Positions 51,019 to 61,557 of a DNA stretch of 64,000 nt are shown here, in pieces. The number at the start of each line of letters is the position of its first letter. The stretch's first letter is position 1. The DNA comes from Silvania hatchlandensis (lineage in GTDB: Bacteria; Pseudomonadota; Gammaproteobacteria; Enterobacterales; Enterobacteriaceae). The stretch lies in assembly GCF_025564065.1 (NCBI RefSeq), contig NZ_JAMGZK010000040.1, forward strand, positions 62,001-126,000. Reading direction: 5' to 3'. The notes below the pieces were generated by a model. The model was not told the origin of the DNA. It did not search any database and worked only from the letters and a program-made list of their open reading frames with translations. The position numbers were made by a program, and so were the translations under genes.

Positions 51019-52752
51019 TTATTGATTCCCGGTCTGCTCGCCGTACGGCAGACTATCGTAATCAATCAGCGCATTTTTCTTATATGGATTGCCAATCCAG
51101 CGCGTTACCGGGGTGAACTGCGGGCTGGTGACGGCGCGCGTAGGATCGAAGCCGTCATAGCTTAATCCCGCTAAGTCTGACCAGGTGTGGATCAGCTCAG
51201 AGCTACTGTACTTACGGTCTACGTCCTGGGTGAAGTCGCGTGGATGCGCGGCCTGCCACTTCTCAGACGTCCAGACCAGGAACGGGATGGTGTACATATG
51301 ACGCGTAGGGTTGTCTTCATTACGGCCCTGGGTTTTATGCGGCGGCGTGTCGTACACCTCTTCACCGTGATCGGAGAAGTACAGCAGGAAGCCGTTCGGA
51401 TCCGTCGCTTTATAATCCTTAATCAGGCTGGCCACCACATGGTCGTTATAACGGTTGGCGCTGTCGTAATCGTTATAAGACTCCTGTTCATCCTTGCTCA
51501 GGCCGGCCGGGTGGTTATCGGTCTTGCCGTCAAAGACGCCCTGGTTTTCAGGATAGCGGAATTTGTACTTAATGTGGGTCCCGAGCAGATGCACGATGAT
51601 GAACTTCTTCTCTGCCGGATCGGCCATCACCTCTTTAAACGGCGCCAGTACGTTGGTGTCATATTCGCGAGCACTCTGGGTGCGCTGCTGGTTCATATAG
51701 AATTGCTTGTCAGTCTGCTTTGAGAAGACCGTCAGCATGGTGTTACGGGCCGTCATCGTCTGCTGGTTGGTGATCCAGAAGGTCTTATATCCGGCTTGCT
51801 TCATCATGTTCATCAGCGACGGTTTCGTCAGATACAGGTCCGGGTTCTTCTCGTTGGCAAAAGTCAGCGCTTGCTGCAGGATCTCAATGGTGTACGGGCG
51901 AGAGGTCACCACGTTATTGAAGACCGTCAGCTTCGGGTCGTTTTTATGCAGCGCGTCCAGCTCCGGCGTGGTTTCACGCGGATAACCGTACAGGCTCATA
52001 CGCCCGCGCTGGGTGGATTCGCCGATCACCAGCACCAGCGTGCGTGGCGCATCACCCGAGCTGTCTTTGAAATTCGCCAGCGGTGGCAGGGCATCGTTCT
52101 CATTGAGCAGGTTTTTCAGGGACGTCAGCTGCTGACGATACTGATAATACCCAGAGATAAACTGCCACGGGGCCGCAGGCTCCATGCGGGACGCCAGGCC
52201 ATTAATCGCCTTTTCGAGCGGTTTCTGGTGGATGACGGTGTTCATCACAATCGGGTGCAGAACCAGGCCGTACAGCAGCGCAAACGACACCAGCCAGCGC
52301 CACGGTGAAGGGATATACACCGGGCGCAGGCGTGTCCACAGGAAAATAGCCACCGCCGTATAGACCAGCGCAACGAGGATAATCTTCAGGCTGAAGTACT
52401 GGCTAAGATATTCACTGGCTTCGTTCGCATTGGATTCAAACATCACGAACAACACGCTCTGCGAAAACTCCTGCCCGTAAATGACGAAGTAGCTCAACGC
52501 CGCCAGCGACGCCGCCCACAGCACCACGCCAATGATTGCCGCAATGATGCGTGTACGGTTCGGGAACAGCAGGACCGGGATAAGCCAGAGCGAGCTGAAC
52601 AGCAGCGAGTCGCGCAAGCCGTTGGTTCCGCTATAGCCGCTGACGCAAATAGTGACCTGGAGTAAAGAGGAGAAAAACCAAAAAAAGAGGAGCGCCCATC
52701 CCAGGGCTTTCCAGCTAAACGCGGGTTTAGTCTGAAGTAGTGAGAATTGCAT
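51019..52752 (-). CDS. eptC: Lipopolysaccharide heptose-I phosphoethanolamine transferase EptC
   Basis: A 577-residue inner-membrane enzyme (CptA/YijP) that adds phosphoethanolamine to heptose I of the LPS core. N-terminal part has about five membrane helices (to about residue 170), then a periplasmic sulfatase/alkaline-phosphatase fold with the catalytic Thr region VLVIGESTQRGRMSLYGYPRETTPE and the metal motif YFSDHGEEVY. ATG 52752; the cell-envelope role fits Cpx-type stress protection. Same length as E. coli EptC. Confidence 0.95.
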   Translation of the reverse strand: MQFSLLQTKPAFSWKALGWALLFFWFFSSLLQVTICVSGYSGTNGLRDSLLFSSLWLIPVLLFPNRTRIIAAIIGVVLWAASLAALSYFVIYGQEFSQSVLFVMFESNANEASEYLSQYFSLKIILVALVYTAVAIFLWTRLRPVYIPSPWRWLVSFALLYGLVLHPIVMNTVIHQKPLEKAINGLASRMEPAAPWQFISGYYQYRQQLTSLKNLLNENDALPPLANFKDSSGDAPRTLVLVIGESTQRGRMSLYGYPRETTPELDALHKNDPKLTVFNNVVTSRPYTIEILQQALTFANEKNPDLYLTKPSLMNMMKQAGYKTFWITNQQTMTARNTMLTVFSKQTDKQFYMNQQRTQSAREYDTNVLAPFKEVMADPAEKKFIIVHLLGTHIKYKFRYPENQGVFDGKTDNHPAGLSKDEQESYNDYDSANRYNDHVVASLIKDYKATDPNGFLLYFSDHGEEVYDTPPHKTQGRNEDNPTRHMYTIPFLVWTSEKWQAAHPRDFTQDVDRKYSSSELIHTWSDLAGLSYDGFDPTRAVTSPQFTPVTRWIGNPYKKNALIDYDSLPYGEQTGNQ

Positions 52753-52922
52753 AGTCGTAGCCTGTCATAAAATATTGTCGCCAAACGTAGCGACAAAACC
52801 TTAAGGGATCCTTAAGCGAAACGGGATAAGCCGTTTATTTTGCTTAAAAATAATCCGTTTAAGGGAATTAAATCGAGGCGGGAATATATTGAATTTAAAC
52901 CATTTATTACAGGAATATTTTA

Positions 52923-52954
52923 GATGCCCCTCGTACAAACGTATGAGGGGCATC
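52923..52954. other. ten-pair hairpin after ppc
   Basis: GATGCCCCTC and GAGGGGCATC form a perfect ten-pair stem with a 12-base loop, just after the ppc stop. Reading with ppc, only AT-rich sequence (TAAAATATTCC) follows, not a T-run; a weak terminator is possible. Confidence 0.6.
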
Positions 52955-52964
52955 CCGGTAATGA

Positions 52965-55616
52965 TTAGCCGGTGTTACGCATGCCTGCCGCAACGCCCGC
53001 AATGGTCACCATCAGCGCTTGTTCAACGCGTGGATCCGGCTCCTGGCCTTCCTCTTCCGCTTTGCGCGAACGGTGCAGCAGCTCAGCCTGCAGGACGTTC
53101 AGCGGATCGGTGTAGATGTTACGCAGCTGGATAGACTCGGCAATCCACGGCAGATCGGCCATCAGATGGGAGTCGTTGGCGATATCCAGTACTACCTTGA
53201 TGTCACCTTCCAGCAGCTCACGCAGCTCGGTACCCAACGCCCACAGCTCTGGTTTCACCAGGCGCTGATCGTAATATTCCGCCAGCCACAGGTCGACTTT
53301 CGAGAACACCATCTCCAGCATTCCCAGACGGGTGGAGAAGAACGGCCAGTCGCGACACATGGTTTCCAGTTCGTTCTGCTTCCCGTCGTCCACGACTTTT
53401 TGCAGTGCGGCACCGGCACCCAGCCAGGCCGGGAGCATCAGGCGGTTTTGCGTCCAGGCGAAGATCCACGGAATGGCGCGCAGAGACTCTACGCCGCCGG
53501 TCGGACGACGTTTTGCCGGACGCGAGCCGAGCGGCAGTTTGCCCAGCTCCTGCTCTGGCGTGGCCGAGCGGAAGTAAGGCACGAAATCTTTGTTTTCGCG
53601 TACATAGCCACGGTACAAGTCGCAGGAGATATCCGACAGCTCGTCCATGATGTGGCGCCAGGCGTCTTTTGGCTCCGGCGGCGGCAGCAGGTTTGCTTCC
53701 AGAATCGCGCTGGTGTAGAGCGACAGGCTGCTGATGGTCACTTCCGGCAGACCGTACTTGAAGCGGATCATCTCGCCCTGCTCGGTGACGCGCAGGCCGC
53801 CTTTCAGGCTACCCGGCGGCTGGGAGAGCAGTGCCGCGTGGGCTGGCGCGCCGCCGCGACCGATAGAGCCGCCGCGACCGTGGAACAGGGTCAGTTCAAT
53901 ACCCGCTTTTTCGCAGGTTTTGATCAGCGCGTCCTGCGCCTGGTACTGCGCCCAGGAGGCAGCCATCACGCCTGCATCTTTCGCGGAGTCAGAATAGCCA
54001 ATCATGACCATCTGTTTGCCCTGAATAAAGCCGCGATACCAGTCGATGTTCAGCAGCTGGGTCATCACGTCGTTGGCGTTATTCAGGTCGTCGAGAGTTT
54101 CGAACAGCGGCGCAACCGGCAGGGCGAAGGTGATCCCTGCTTCTTTCAGCAGCAGATGAACCGCCAGCACGTCGGACGGCGTTTTCGCCATTGAGATCAC
54201 GTAGGCCGCCACCGATCCTTTCGGCGCATCGACGATCGCTTTGCAGGTGTTGAGCACTTCGCGAGTTTCTTCGCTCGGTTCCCAGCTGCGCGGCAGGAGT
54301 GGACGTTTGGAATTCAGTTCGCGGATCAGGAAGGCCTGTTTGTCGGCTTCTGACCAGCTTTCGTAGTCACCAATGCCAAGGTAGCGGGTCAGTTCACCCA
54401 GCGCTTCGGTGTGGCGGGTGCTTTCCTGGCGCACGTCGATGCGCACCAGCGGCACGCCGAAACACTTCACGCGGCGCAGGGTATCGAGCAGCTCGCCGTT
54501 AGCGATAATGCCCATGCCGCATGCCTGCAGCGACTGGTAACAGGCGTACAGCGGATCCCACAGCTGCTCGTTCTGGCTCAACAGGCCTGCCGGCTTCGGC
54601 AGACGCTGGCCTTTCAGACGGGCTTCCAGCCACGCCTGGGTTGCCAGCAGCTGGCCGCGCAGGTTTTTCAGCAGGAAGCGGTACGGTTCGGTAGCACCGG
54701 CTTCACCCACCAGCTCAAGCAGTTCTGGAGTGGCGTCAACCATCGACAGCTCAGAAATCAAAATCTGAATGTCTTTCAGGAACAGGTCAGTCGCTTTCCA
54801 GCGGCTTAGCAACAGAACGTGGCGCGTGATGTCGGCAGTGACGTTCGGGTTACCGTCGCGGTCGCCGCCCATCCAGGAGGTGAAACGCACCGGCACAAAA
54901 TCGACCGGCAGGCGATAGCCGAGGTTCTCTTCCAGCTGTTCGTTCAGCTCGCGCAGGTAGTTAGGTACTCCTTCCCACAGGCTGTTTTCCACCACCGCAA
55001 AGCCCCATTTGGCTTCATCAACCGGGCTTGGGCGATGCTTGCGGATTTCGTCGGTGTGCCATGACTGGGCAATCAGCTGGCGCAGACGGCGCATAAGCTG
55101 GTTACGTTCGTAGTCAGCAATCTCTTTGTTATCGAGCTGCTTCAGACAGTTGTTCACTTCACCCATTTTGTGGATCAGGGTGCGGCGGGTAATTTCGGTC
55201 GGGTGGGCGGTAAGCACCAGCTCCAGTGACAGGGACTCCACCGCTTTTTTAATGGTGGCTTCGTTAAGATCGGGCTGGTCTTTCAGTTTTCTGAGCGTCT
55301 GGGCAATCACTTCCGGGTTGCTGGCACCTTCACCTTTTGGCGAAATGCTGTGGTACTGCTCGGCGGTATTCGCAAGATTCAGAAACTGGCTAAAGGCACG
55401 GGCAACCGGCAGCAGCTCGTCGTTAGAGAGATTCTGCAAGGTGGTGAGCAGCTCCTGACGATTGGCTTCGTTACCGGCACGGGAAGATTTGGACAGCTTA
55501 CGGATTGTTTCAACGCGATCGAGAATGTTCTCTCCCAACGCATCCTTAATGGTATCTCCCAGCACTTTGCCGAGCATACTGACATTACTACGCAACGCGG
55601 AATATTGTTCGTTCAT
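52965..55616 (-). CDS. ppc: Phosphoenolpyruvate carboxylase
   Basis: An 883-residue enzyme that carboxylates phosphoenolpyruvate to oxaloacetate to refill the TCA cycle; allosterically activated by acetyl-CoA. Catalytic motifs [13 protein letters not shown] (His), [24 protein letters not shown] and the C-terminal AGMRNTG are intact. Length equals E. coli Ppc. Monocistronic, between eptC and argE. Confidence 0.98.
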   Translation of the reverse strand: MNEQYSALRSNVSMLGKVLGDTIKDALGENILDRVETIRKLSKSSRAGNEANRQELLTTLQNLSNDELLPVARAFSQFLNLANTAEQYHSISPKGEGASNPEVIAQTLRKLKDQPDLNEATIKKAVESLSLELVLTAHPTEITRRTLIHKMGEVNNCLKQLDNKEIADYERNQLMRRLRQLIAQSWHTDEIRKHRPSPVDEAKWGFAVVENSLWEGVPNYLRELNEQLEENLGYRLPVDFVPVRFTSWMGGDRDGNPNVTADITRHVLLLSRWKATDLFLKDIQILISELSMVDATPELLELVGEAGATEPYRFLLKNLRGQLLATQAWLEARLKGQRLPKPAGLLSQNEQLWDPLYACYQSLQACGMGIIANGELLDTLRRVKCFGVPLVRIDVRQESTRHTEALGELTRYLGIGDYESWSEADKQAFLIRELNSKRPLLPRSWEPSEETREVLNTCKAIVDAPKGSVAAYVISMAKTPSDVLAVHLLLKEAGITFALPVAPLFETLDDLNNANDVMTQLLNIDWYRGFIQGKQMVMIGYSDSAKDAGVMAASWAQYQAQDALIKTCEKAGIELTLFHGRGGSIGRGGAPAHAALLSQPPGSLKGGLRVTEQGEMIRFKYGLPEVTISSLSLYTSAILEANLLPPPEPKDAWRHIMDELSDISCDLYRGYVRENKDFVPYFRSATPEQELGKLPLGSRPAKRRPTGGVESLRAIPWIFAWTQNRLMLPAWLGAGAALQKVVDDGKQNELETMCRDWPFFSTRLGMLEMVFSKVDLWLAEYYDQRLVKPELWALGTELRELLEGDIKVVLDIANDSHLMADLPWIAESIQLRNIYTDPLNVLQAELLHRSRKAEEEGQEPDPRVEQALMVTIAGVAAGMRNTG

Positions 55617-55831
55617 AAAAACCCAATCACCCCATCATTTTTGTTTATGCCCAGTCGGAAATCTTTTGGACATTATTTTGTCATCTCCCTTTATAAAGCC
55701 ACGTAAAACCCCCGTCGTCAATTGCTGCGAAAACGGTTCAGCAAACGAATAAATGCGGGCAATTTACGAAATTTAATTCACTTCGCGTCAGATAAGAGAT
55801 GCTTATGGGAATGTGATGGGGATCGCGAGAT

Positions 55832-55859
55832 TTTCCTCCTCTCCGCAGAGAGGAGGAAA
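55832..55859. other. Perfect 12-bp palindromic hairpin after argE
   Basis: TTTCCTCCTCTC-CGCA-GAGAGGAGGAAA lies just after the argE stop in the argE-ppc gap. Neither strand continues into a T-run after the stem, so termination by it alone is uncertain. Confidence 0.6.
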
Positions 55860-55863
55860 CACG

Positions 55864-57015
55864 TTAGTGCCAGCAGAAGTGATGTACAACCTGGGTAATT
55901 AACTCGCGCGTCGGCTTAATAAAGCGCGTTTCCAGGTATTCATCCGGCTGGTGGGCCTGATTGATGGAGCCCGGGCCCAGCACCAGCGTCGGGCATAGAG
56001 TCTGAATAAACGGCGCTTCGGTGCAGTAGTTCACCACGTCGGTTTTTTCGCCGAGCAGTTTTTCCACCACTTCCACCAGCTGGTGGTCCGGCGGGCACTC
56101 GTAACCAGGGATCGGTGGATGCAGATCGGACACCGTCAGGCGGCCCGGCCAGCGTTCGCTGACCGGTGCGAGCGCTTCGGTCAGTAAGCCATTCAGGTCG
56201 CTCAGCGTCATGCCCGGCAGCGGACGGATGTCCATGTGCAGTTCGCAGCAGGCACAGATGCGGTTCGAGGCATCGCCGCCGTGCAGGCTCCCGAGGTTTA
56301 ACGTCGGGTAGGGGACGGTGAACGAATCGTGGTGATAACGTTCTTTCAGCGTGTCGCGCAGCTGCATGATGTGGCCGATGGCATCGTGCATCAGCTCAAT
56401 GGCGTTCACGCCGCGGGCCGGATCGCTGGAGTGGCCGGACTGACCCAGCACGCGTACTGCCGTCGAGATATGACCTTTATGCGCCCGAATCGGCTGCAGC
56501 GAGGTCGGCTCGCCAATGATCGCGCAGTCCGGACGAATCGCGGTGTTTTCAGAGAAGTAGCGCGCGCCGGCCATGCTGGTCTCTTCGTCGGCAGTGGCCA
56601 GAATATAGAGCGGCTTTTTCAGCGTTGTCACGTCGACGTCACGCAGCGCGTCGAGGATAAAGGCGAAGAAGCCTTTCATGTCGGCGGTGCCCAGCCCGTA
56701 CAGCTTGTTGTCATGTTCGGTCAGGGTAAACGGATCGCGGGTCCAGCGGCCATCGTCGAAGGGTACGGTATCGGTATGCCCGGCTAACAGCAGGCCGCCT
56801 GCACCCTCTCCGGTACTGGCGAGCAGGTTAAATTTATTACGGGTTCCAGGAACAGGTTGAACCTCCACCTTAAAGCCGAGATCGCTGAACCAACCTGCCA
56901 GCAGATTGATTAAAGTCTCATTACTCTGATCCAGCGCTTCTTCCGTTGCACTGATCGACGGCGTGGCAATCAGGGCGCGGTAAATCTCGATAAATGGCGG
57001 TAAATTCATTTTCAT
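55864..57015 (-). CDS. argE: Acetylornithine deacetylase
   Basis: A 383-residue M20-family metallohydrolase that releases ornithine from N-acetylornithine. Zinc motifs: [35 protein letters not shown] and the dimerisation domain with [11 protein letters not shown] chose ATG 57015 because it gives the family length and lies ten bases from AAGG; ATG 57024 is too close to that ribosome site. Divergent from argC over a shared ArgR operator. Confidence 0.97.
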   Translation of the reverse strand: MKMNLPPFIEIYRALIATPSISATEEALDQSNETLINLLAGWFSDLGFKVEVQPVPGTRNKFNLLASTGEGAGGLLLAGHTDTVPFDDGRWTRDPFTLTEHDNKLYGLGTADMKGFFAFILDALRDVDVTTLKKPLYILATADEETSMAGARYFSENTAIRPDCAIIGEPTSLQPIRAHKGHISTAVRVLGQSGHSSDPARGVNAIELMHDAIGHIMQLRDTLKERYHHDSFTVPYPTLNLGSLHGGDASNRICACCELHMDIRPLPGMTLSDLNGLLTEALAPVSERWPGRLTVSDLHPPIPGYECPPDHQLVEVVEKLLGEKTDVVNYCTEAPFIQTLCPTLVLGPGSINQAHQPDEYLETRFIKPTRELITQVVHHFCWH

Positions 57016-57039
57016 TGTTGACATACCTTAGGTCGTGAT

Positions 57040-57080
57040 AGTATCAATATTCATGCAATAAATGTGAATAAAAATACATT
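57040..57080. promoter_or_regulatory. argE/argC divergent operator (ARG boxes)
   Basis: TGTGAATAAAAATACATT (57063-57080) matches the 18-base ARG box with one main mismatch. A weaker neighbour around 57043-57056 (TATCAATATTCATG) is placed as the second box. ArgR-arginine repression of both directions is expected. Confidence 0.75.
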
Positions 57081-57103
57081 AACGTTGAGCATAAAGGAAC
57101 CCG

Positions 57104-58108
57104 ATGTTGAATACGCTGATTGTAGGCGCTAGCGGTTATGCGGGCGCAGAGCTTGTAAGCTACGTGAATCGCCATCCACATATGACCATAACCGCTTTGA
57201 CTGTCTCAGCGCAAAGCAATGATGCAGGAAAGTTAATTTCCGATTTACATCCGCAACTTAAAGGTGTTGTGGATCTGCCATTGCAGCCAATGTCGGATAT
57301 CAGCGAGTTTGCCGACGGCGTGGACGTGGTCTTTTTAGCCACCGCTCACGAGGTCAGCCATGACCTGGCGCCGCAGTTCCTGGCGGCCGGTTGCGTGGTG
57401 TTCGATCTCTCCGGTGCGTTCCGCGTGAACGATGCCGCTTTCTACGAAAAATACTATGGCTTCACGCATCAGCACCCGGATCTGCTTGAAAACGCAGTCT
57501 ATGGTCTGGCGGAGTGGAGCGCAGACCGGCTGAAAGAGGCGAATCTGGTTGCCGTTCCGGGCTGTTACCCAACGGCAGCACAGCTCTCCCTTAAGCCGTT
57601 GATCGACGCGGGCCTGCTGGATCTGAATCAGTGGCCCGTGATCAACGCCACCAGCGGCGTGAGCGGGGCAGGGCGCAAGGCGGCTATCGGCAACAGCTTC
57701 TGCGAAGTCAGCCTGCAGCCGTATGGCGTGTTCAATCATCGTCATCACCCGGAAATCACCACTCATCTGGGCGCAGAGGTCATTTTTACCCCGCATCTGG
57801 GCAGCTTCCCGCGTGGGATCCTCGAAACCATCACCTGCCGCCTGAAGCCAGGCGTGACCAAAGACCAGGTAACTGACGCGTTTACCCAGGCCTATGCCGA
57901 CAAACCGCTGGTACGCCTGTACGACAAAGGCCTTCCGGCGCTGAAAAACGTGGTCGGTCTGCCGTTCTGTGATATCGGCTTTGCCGTTCAGGGTGAACAC
58001 CTGATCGTGGTGGCGGCAGAAGATAACTTATTAAAAGGCGCTGCCGCACAGGCCATGCAGTGCGCAAATATTCGTTTTGGCTACGCTGAAACGCAGTCTC
58101 TTATTTAA
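57104..58108 (+). CDS. argC: N-acetyl-gamma-glutamyl-phosphate reductase
   Basis: A 334-residue NADPH enzyme, third step of arginine synthesis. NADP loop [15 protein letters not shown], active-site cysteine in [13 protein letters not shown] near residue 154 and histidine in HPEITTHLG are intact. First gene of argCBH, followed by argB after a few bases. Confidence 0.98.
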   Translation: MLNTLIVGASGYAGAELVSYVNRHPHMTITALTVSAQSNDAGKLISDLHPQLKGVVDLPLQPMSDISEFADGVDVVFLATAHEVSHDLAPQFLAAGCVVFDLSGAFRVNDAAFYEKYYGFTHQHPDLLENAVYGLAEWSADRLKEANLVAVPGCYPTAAQLSLKPLIDAGLLDLNQWPVINATSGVSGAGRKAAIGNSFCEVSLQPYGVFNHRHHPEITTHLGAEVIFTPHLGSFPRGILETITCRLKPGVTKDQVTDAFTQAYADKPLVRLYDKGLPALKNVVGLPFCDIGFAVQGEHLIVVAAEDNLLKGAAAQAMQCANIRFGYAETQSLI

Positions 58109-58114
58109 GGTGTG

Positions 58115-58891
58115 ATGATGAACCCATTAATTATCAAACTCGGTGGTGTACTGCTGGACAGCGAAGAAGCGCTGGAGCGTCTGTTTACCGCGCTGGATAG
58201 CTATCGCGCATTGCATCAACGCCCGCTGGTGATTGTGCACGGCGGCGGCTGCGTGGTGGATGAGTTAATGAAAGGCCTGAACCTGCCGGTGAAAAAGAAA
58301 AATGGCCTGCGCGTCACGCCTGCAGATCAGATCGACATCATCACCGGTGCGCTGGCGGGAACGGCCAACAAAACCCTGCTGGCATGGGCGAAGAAACATA
58401 ACATCGCCTCCGTGGGACTTTATCTGGGTGACGGCGACAGCGTCAAGGTGACCCAGTTTGACGAAGAGCTTGGCCACGTTGGCCTGGCGCAGCCGGGTTC
58501 GCCTGCGCTGATTAACACCCTGCTGGCAGGTGGTTTCCTGCCGGTTGTGAGCTCTATCGGCGTCACCGAAGAAGGGCTGCTGATGAACGTCAACGCTGAC
58601 CAGGCGGCAACGGCTCTGGCGGCGACGCTGGGCGCGGACCTGATCCTGCTCTCTGATGTGAGTGGTATCCTGGACGGCAAAGGCCAGCGCATCGCGGAGA
58701 TGACTGCCGAGAAAGCAGAGCAGCTGATCGCCCAGGGCATTATCACCGACGGGATGATCGTGAAAGTGAACGCGGCGCTGGATGCTGCCCGCACGCTTGG
58801 CCGCCCGGTGGATATCGCCTCCTGGCGTCACGCCGAACAGCTGCCGGCGCTGTTTAACGGCACGCCGATTGGCACGCGTATTCTGGCGTAA
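58115..58891 (+). CDS. argB: Acetylglutamate kinase
   Basis: A 258-residue amino-acid kinase phosphorylating N-acetylglutamate. The motifs [25 protein letters not shown] and [17 protein letters not shown] are intact. The start is MMNPL at 58115 as in E. coli; ATG 58118 is slightly better spaced from AAGGTG, and an upstream GTG (58112) is also open. A palindromic repeat separates it from argH. Confidence 0.97.
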   Translation: MMNPLIIKLGGVLLDSEEALERLFTALDSYRALHQRPLVIVHGGGCVVDELMKGLNLPVKKKNGLRVTPADQIDIITGALAGTANKTLLAWAKKHNIASVGLYLGDGDSVKVTQFDEELGHVGLAQPGSPALINTLLAGGFLPVVSSIGVTEEGLLMNVNADQAATALAATLGADLILLSDVSGILDGKGQRIAEMTAEKAEQLIAQGIITDGMIVKVNAALDAARTLGRPVDIASWRHAEQLPALFNGTPIGTRILA

Positions 58892-58898
58892 GATTTTT

Positions 58899-58934
58899 TC
58901 CCTCACCCTAACCCTCTCCCGGAGGGAGAGGGGA
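58899..58934. repeat. CCCTCACCC-type palindromic repeat, copy 5 (argB-argH junction)
   Basis: CCCTCACCCTAACCCTCTCCC is followed by GGAGGGAGAGGGG, forming a hairpin within the transcribed argB-argH gap. Like copy 4 it is the shorter form of the element. Confidence 0.82.
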
Positions 58935-58974
58935 TAAAAGAGGGCAACACTAACCGAATTTAAGGAAGCATGTT

Positions 58975-60348
58975 ATGGCACTTTGGGGTGGGCGTTTTAC
59001 ACAGGCAGCAGATCAGCGGTTCAAACAGTTCAACGACTCTTTGCGCTTCGACTACCGCCTGGCCGAACAGGATATCGTCGGCTCGGTGGCCTGGTCCAAA
59101 GCGCTGGTGACCGTTGGCGTACTGACTGCTGATGAGCAACTGCAGCTGGAAGAGGCGCTGAACAATCTGCTGGAAGAGGTGCGCCTTAACCCGCTGCACA
59201 TTCTCGAAAGCGATGCTGAAGATATTCACAGCTGGGTCGAAGGCAAGCTGATCGACAAAGTCGGCCAGTTGGGTAAAAAATTGCACACCGGCCGTAGCCG
59301 TAACGACCAGGTCGCCACCGATCTGAAGCTATGGTGTAAAGACACCGTGGTGGAACTGCTGGCCGCTAACCGTCAGCTGCAAAGCGCGCTGGTGGAAACC
59401 GCGCACAACAACCAGGATGCGGTGATGCCGGGTTATACCCACCTGCAGCGCGCGCAGCCAGTCACCTTTGCTCACTGGTCACTGGCCTACGTTGAGATGC
59501 TGGCGCGTGATGAAAGCCGTCTGCAGGATACGTTGAAACGCCTGGACGTCAGTCCGCTCGGCAGCGGCGCGCTGGCCGGTACGGCATATGAAATCGACCG
59601 CGAACAGCTGGCAGGCTGGCTGGGCTTTGCCTCCGCGACCCGCAACAGCCTCGACAGCGTCTCCGATCGCGACCACGTGCTGGAACTGCTCTCTAACGCC
59701 TCTATTGGCATGGTGCATCTGTCGCGCTTCGCCGAAGACCTGATTTTCTTCAACTCTGGTGAAGCCGGTTTTGTTGAGCTGTCCGATCGCGTGACCTCCG
59801 GTTCATCACTGATGCCGCAGAAGAAAAATCCGGATGCACTTGAGCTTATCCGCGGCAAGTGTGGTCGCGTGCAGGGTGCGCTCACCGGCATGATGATGAC
59901 CCTTAAAGGTCTGCCGTTGGCCTACAACAAAGATATGCAGGAAGATAAAGAAGGGTTGTTTGACGCGCTCGACACCTGGCTGGATTGTCTGCATATGGCG
60001 GCGCTGGTGCTGGACGGCATTCAGGTAAAACGTCCGCGTTGTCAGGATGCGGCGCAGCAAGGATATGCCAACTCGACTGAACTGGCCGATTATCTGGTCG
60101 CCAAAGGCGTGCCGTTCCGTGAAGCGCACCATATTGTGGGTGAGGCGGTAGTTGAGGCAATTCGCCAGGGCAAACCGCTGGAAGATCTCCCGCTTAGCGA
60201 CCTGCAGAAATTCAGCAGCGTGATTGGCGATGATGTGTATCCGATTCTCTCCCTGCAGTCGTGCCTGGATAAGCGTGCGGCCAAAGGTGGTGTGTCGCCG
60301 AAGCAGGTAGCGCAGGCGATTGCGGATGCGAAAAACCGTTTAGTATGA
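58975..60348 (+). CDS. argH: Argininosuccinate lyase
   Basis: A 457-residue fumarase/aspartase-superfamily enzyme that splits argininosuccinate into arginine and fumarate. It begins [14 protein letters not shown], has the superfamily signature [13 protein letters not shown] with the catalytic serine loop, and [16 protein letters not shown] 58975 follows AAGGAAGC. Last gene of argCBH. Confidence 0.98.
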   Translation: MALWGGRFTQAADQRFKQFNDSLRFDYRLAEQDIVGSVAWSKALVTVGVLTADEQLQLEEALNNLLEEVRLNPLHILESDAEDIHSWVEGKLIDKVGQLGKKLHTGRSRNDQVATDLKLWCKDTVVELLAANRQLQSALVETAHNNQDAVMPGYTHLQRAQPVTFAHWSLAYVEMLARDESRLQDTLKRLDVSPLGSGALAGTAYEIDREQLAGWLGFASATRNSLDSVSDRDHVLELLSNASIGMVHLSRFAEDLIFFNSGEAGFVELSDRVTSGSSLMPQKKNPDALELIRGKCGRVQGALTGMMMTLKGLPLAYNKDMQEDKEGLFDALDTWLDCLHMAALVLDGIQVKRPRCQDAAQQGYANSTELADYLVAKGVPFREAHHIVGEAVVEAIRQGKPLEDLPLSDLQKFSSVIGDDVYPILSLQSCLDKRAAKGGVSPKQVAQAIADAKNRLV

Positions 60349-60356
60349 CGGTGCAA

Positions 60357-60391
60357 ATGCCGGGTGGTGCTTACGCTGACCCGGCCTACGA
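60357..60391. repeat. REP-like unit after argH
   Basis: GCCGGGTGGTGC...ACCCGGCCTACG matches one arm of the REP-like palindrome after pfkA (20503). Located between argH and its terminator. Confidence 0.65.
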
Positions 60392-60397
60392 ATAATG

Positions 60398-60421
60398 AGC
60401 CAGCCTTGCGCTGGCTTTTTT
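60398..60421 (+). terminator. argCBH terminator
   Basis: AGCCAGC (60398-60404) pairs with GCTGGCT (60410-60416), followed by T residues. Confidence 0.9.
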
Positions 60422-60425
60422 ACGC

Positions 60426-60451
60426 AAAAAAAAGCGGACCACGGGGTCCGC
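60426..60451 (-). terminator. OxyS terminator
   Basis: Minus-strand stem GCGGACC / GGTCCGC (60445-60451 with 60434-60440) and eight or nine T after it (plus-strand A-run 60426-60433). Confidence 0.9.
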
Positions 60452-60542
60452 AAAAGTTCACGTTGGCTTTAGTTGTTCGAGTTTTGAGAGAAACTCGTTT
60501 AAACGGGCAGGACTTCAAGGGTCAAACAGGTACCGCCTCGTC
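60434..60542 (-). ncRNA. oxyS: Oxidative-stress small RNA OxyS
   Basis: Read on the minus strand, the 109-base segment ends in the hairpin GCGGACC-CCGT-GGTCCGC and a long T-run (60426-60433). It contains blocks identical to E. coli OxyS, such as ACCCTTGAAGTC, the central GAGTTTCTC...AACTCGAA stem and the ACTAAAGCCAACGTGAACTT linker that binds Hfq. Position is right: upstream of oxyR and divergent from it. The 5' end is set from E. coli's length of 109 bases. The terminal loop differs from E. coli. Confidence 0.93.
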
Positions 60543-60639
60543 TATGTGGTGCATTATTCAACAGAACGCTTGATAGGGATAATCGTTCGTTGCTATGCTA
60601 TCTATCGCCATGAACTATCGTGGCGACGGAGGATGAATA
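60543..60639. promoter_or_regulatory. oxyS / oxyR divergent promoter with OxyR-type elements
   Basis: Contains GATAG near 60572 and CTAT/ATAG-like elements in GCTATGCTATCTATCG and AACTATCG up to 60620, as expected for an OxyR tetramer site; the segment from ATCTATCGCC to the oxyR ribosome site (GGAGGATGA) closely resembles the E. coli sequence. Confidence 0.65.
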
Positions 60640-61557
60640 ATGAATATTCGTGATCTTGAATACCTGGTAGCGTTAGCCGAACACCGTCATTTTCGGCGGG
60701 CGGCGGATTCCTGCCACGTGAGTCAGCCCACGCTGAGCGGTCAGATCCGCAAGCTGGAAGATGAACTTGGCGTGATGTTGCTCGAGCGCACCAGCCGTAA
60801 AGTACTGTTCACTCAGGCAGGTCTTCTGCTGGTGGATCAGGCGCGTACCGTGTTACGCGAGGTCAAAGTGCTCAAGGAAATGGCAAGCCAGCAGGGGGAA
60901 ACCATGTCCGGTCCGCTGCATATTGGCCTGATCCCTACCGTTGGCCCATACTTGTTGCCGCAAATCATTCCCATGCTGCACCAGACCTTCCCGAAACTTG
61001 AAATGTACCTGCACGAAGCGCAAACCCATCAGCTGCTGGCCCAGCTCGACAGCGGCAAGCTCGACTGTGCGATCCTCGCGCTGGTTAAAGAGAGTGAAGC
61101 CTTTATCGAAGTGCCGCTGTTTGACGAGCCGATGATGCTGGCGATCTATGCCGATCACCCGTGGGCGAACCGCGATCGCGTGCCGATGGCCGATCTGGCG
61201 GGTGAAAAGCTGCTGATGCTGGAAGATGGTCACTGTCTGCGCGATCAGGCGATGGGCTTCTGCTTTGAAGCGGGTGCGGATGAAGATACGCACTTCCGCG
61301 CAACCAGCCTGGAAACGCTGCGTAACATGGTGGCGGCCGGAAGTGGGATTACATTACTGCCCGCGCTGTCGGTTCCGCCAGAGCGTAAACGCGACGGCGT
61401 GGTTTATTTGCCGTGCATCAAACCCGAACCGCGTCGTACGGTTGGGCTGGTCTATCGTCCGGGATCGCCGCTGCGCAGCCGCTATGAGCAGCTGGCAGAG
61501 GCCATTCGTAGTTCGATGAATGGCCGTTTCGACAGTACGTTAAAACAGGCGGTTTAA
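60640..61557 (+). CDS. oxyR: Hydrogen-peroxide sensor and regulator OxyR
   Basis: A 305-residue LysR-type regulator. The N-terminal helix-turn-helix ([26 protein letters not shown]) is followed by the sensing domain with the two redox cysteines in EDGHC (C199) and MGFC (C208), nine residues apart. Oxidation to a disulfide activates katG, oxyS and others. The 3' end overlaps the convergent sthA 3' end by 18 bases. Confidence 0.98.
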   Translation: MNIRDLEYLVALAEHRHFRRAADSCHVSQPTLSGQIRKLEDELGVMLLERTSRKVLFTQAGLLLVDQARTVLREVKVLKEMASQQGETMSGPLHIGLIPTVGPYLLPQIIPMLHQTFPKLEMYLHEAQTHQLLAQLDSGKLDCAILALVKESEAFIEVPLFDEPMMLAIYADHPWANRDRVPMADLAGEKLLMLEDGHCLRDQAMGFCFEAGADEDTHFRATSLETLRNMVAAGSGITLLPALSVPPERKRDGVVYLPCIKPEPRRTVGLVYRPGSPLRSRYEQLAEAIRSSMNGRFDSTLKQAV

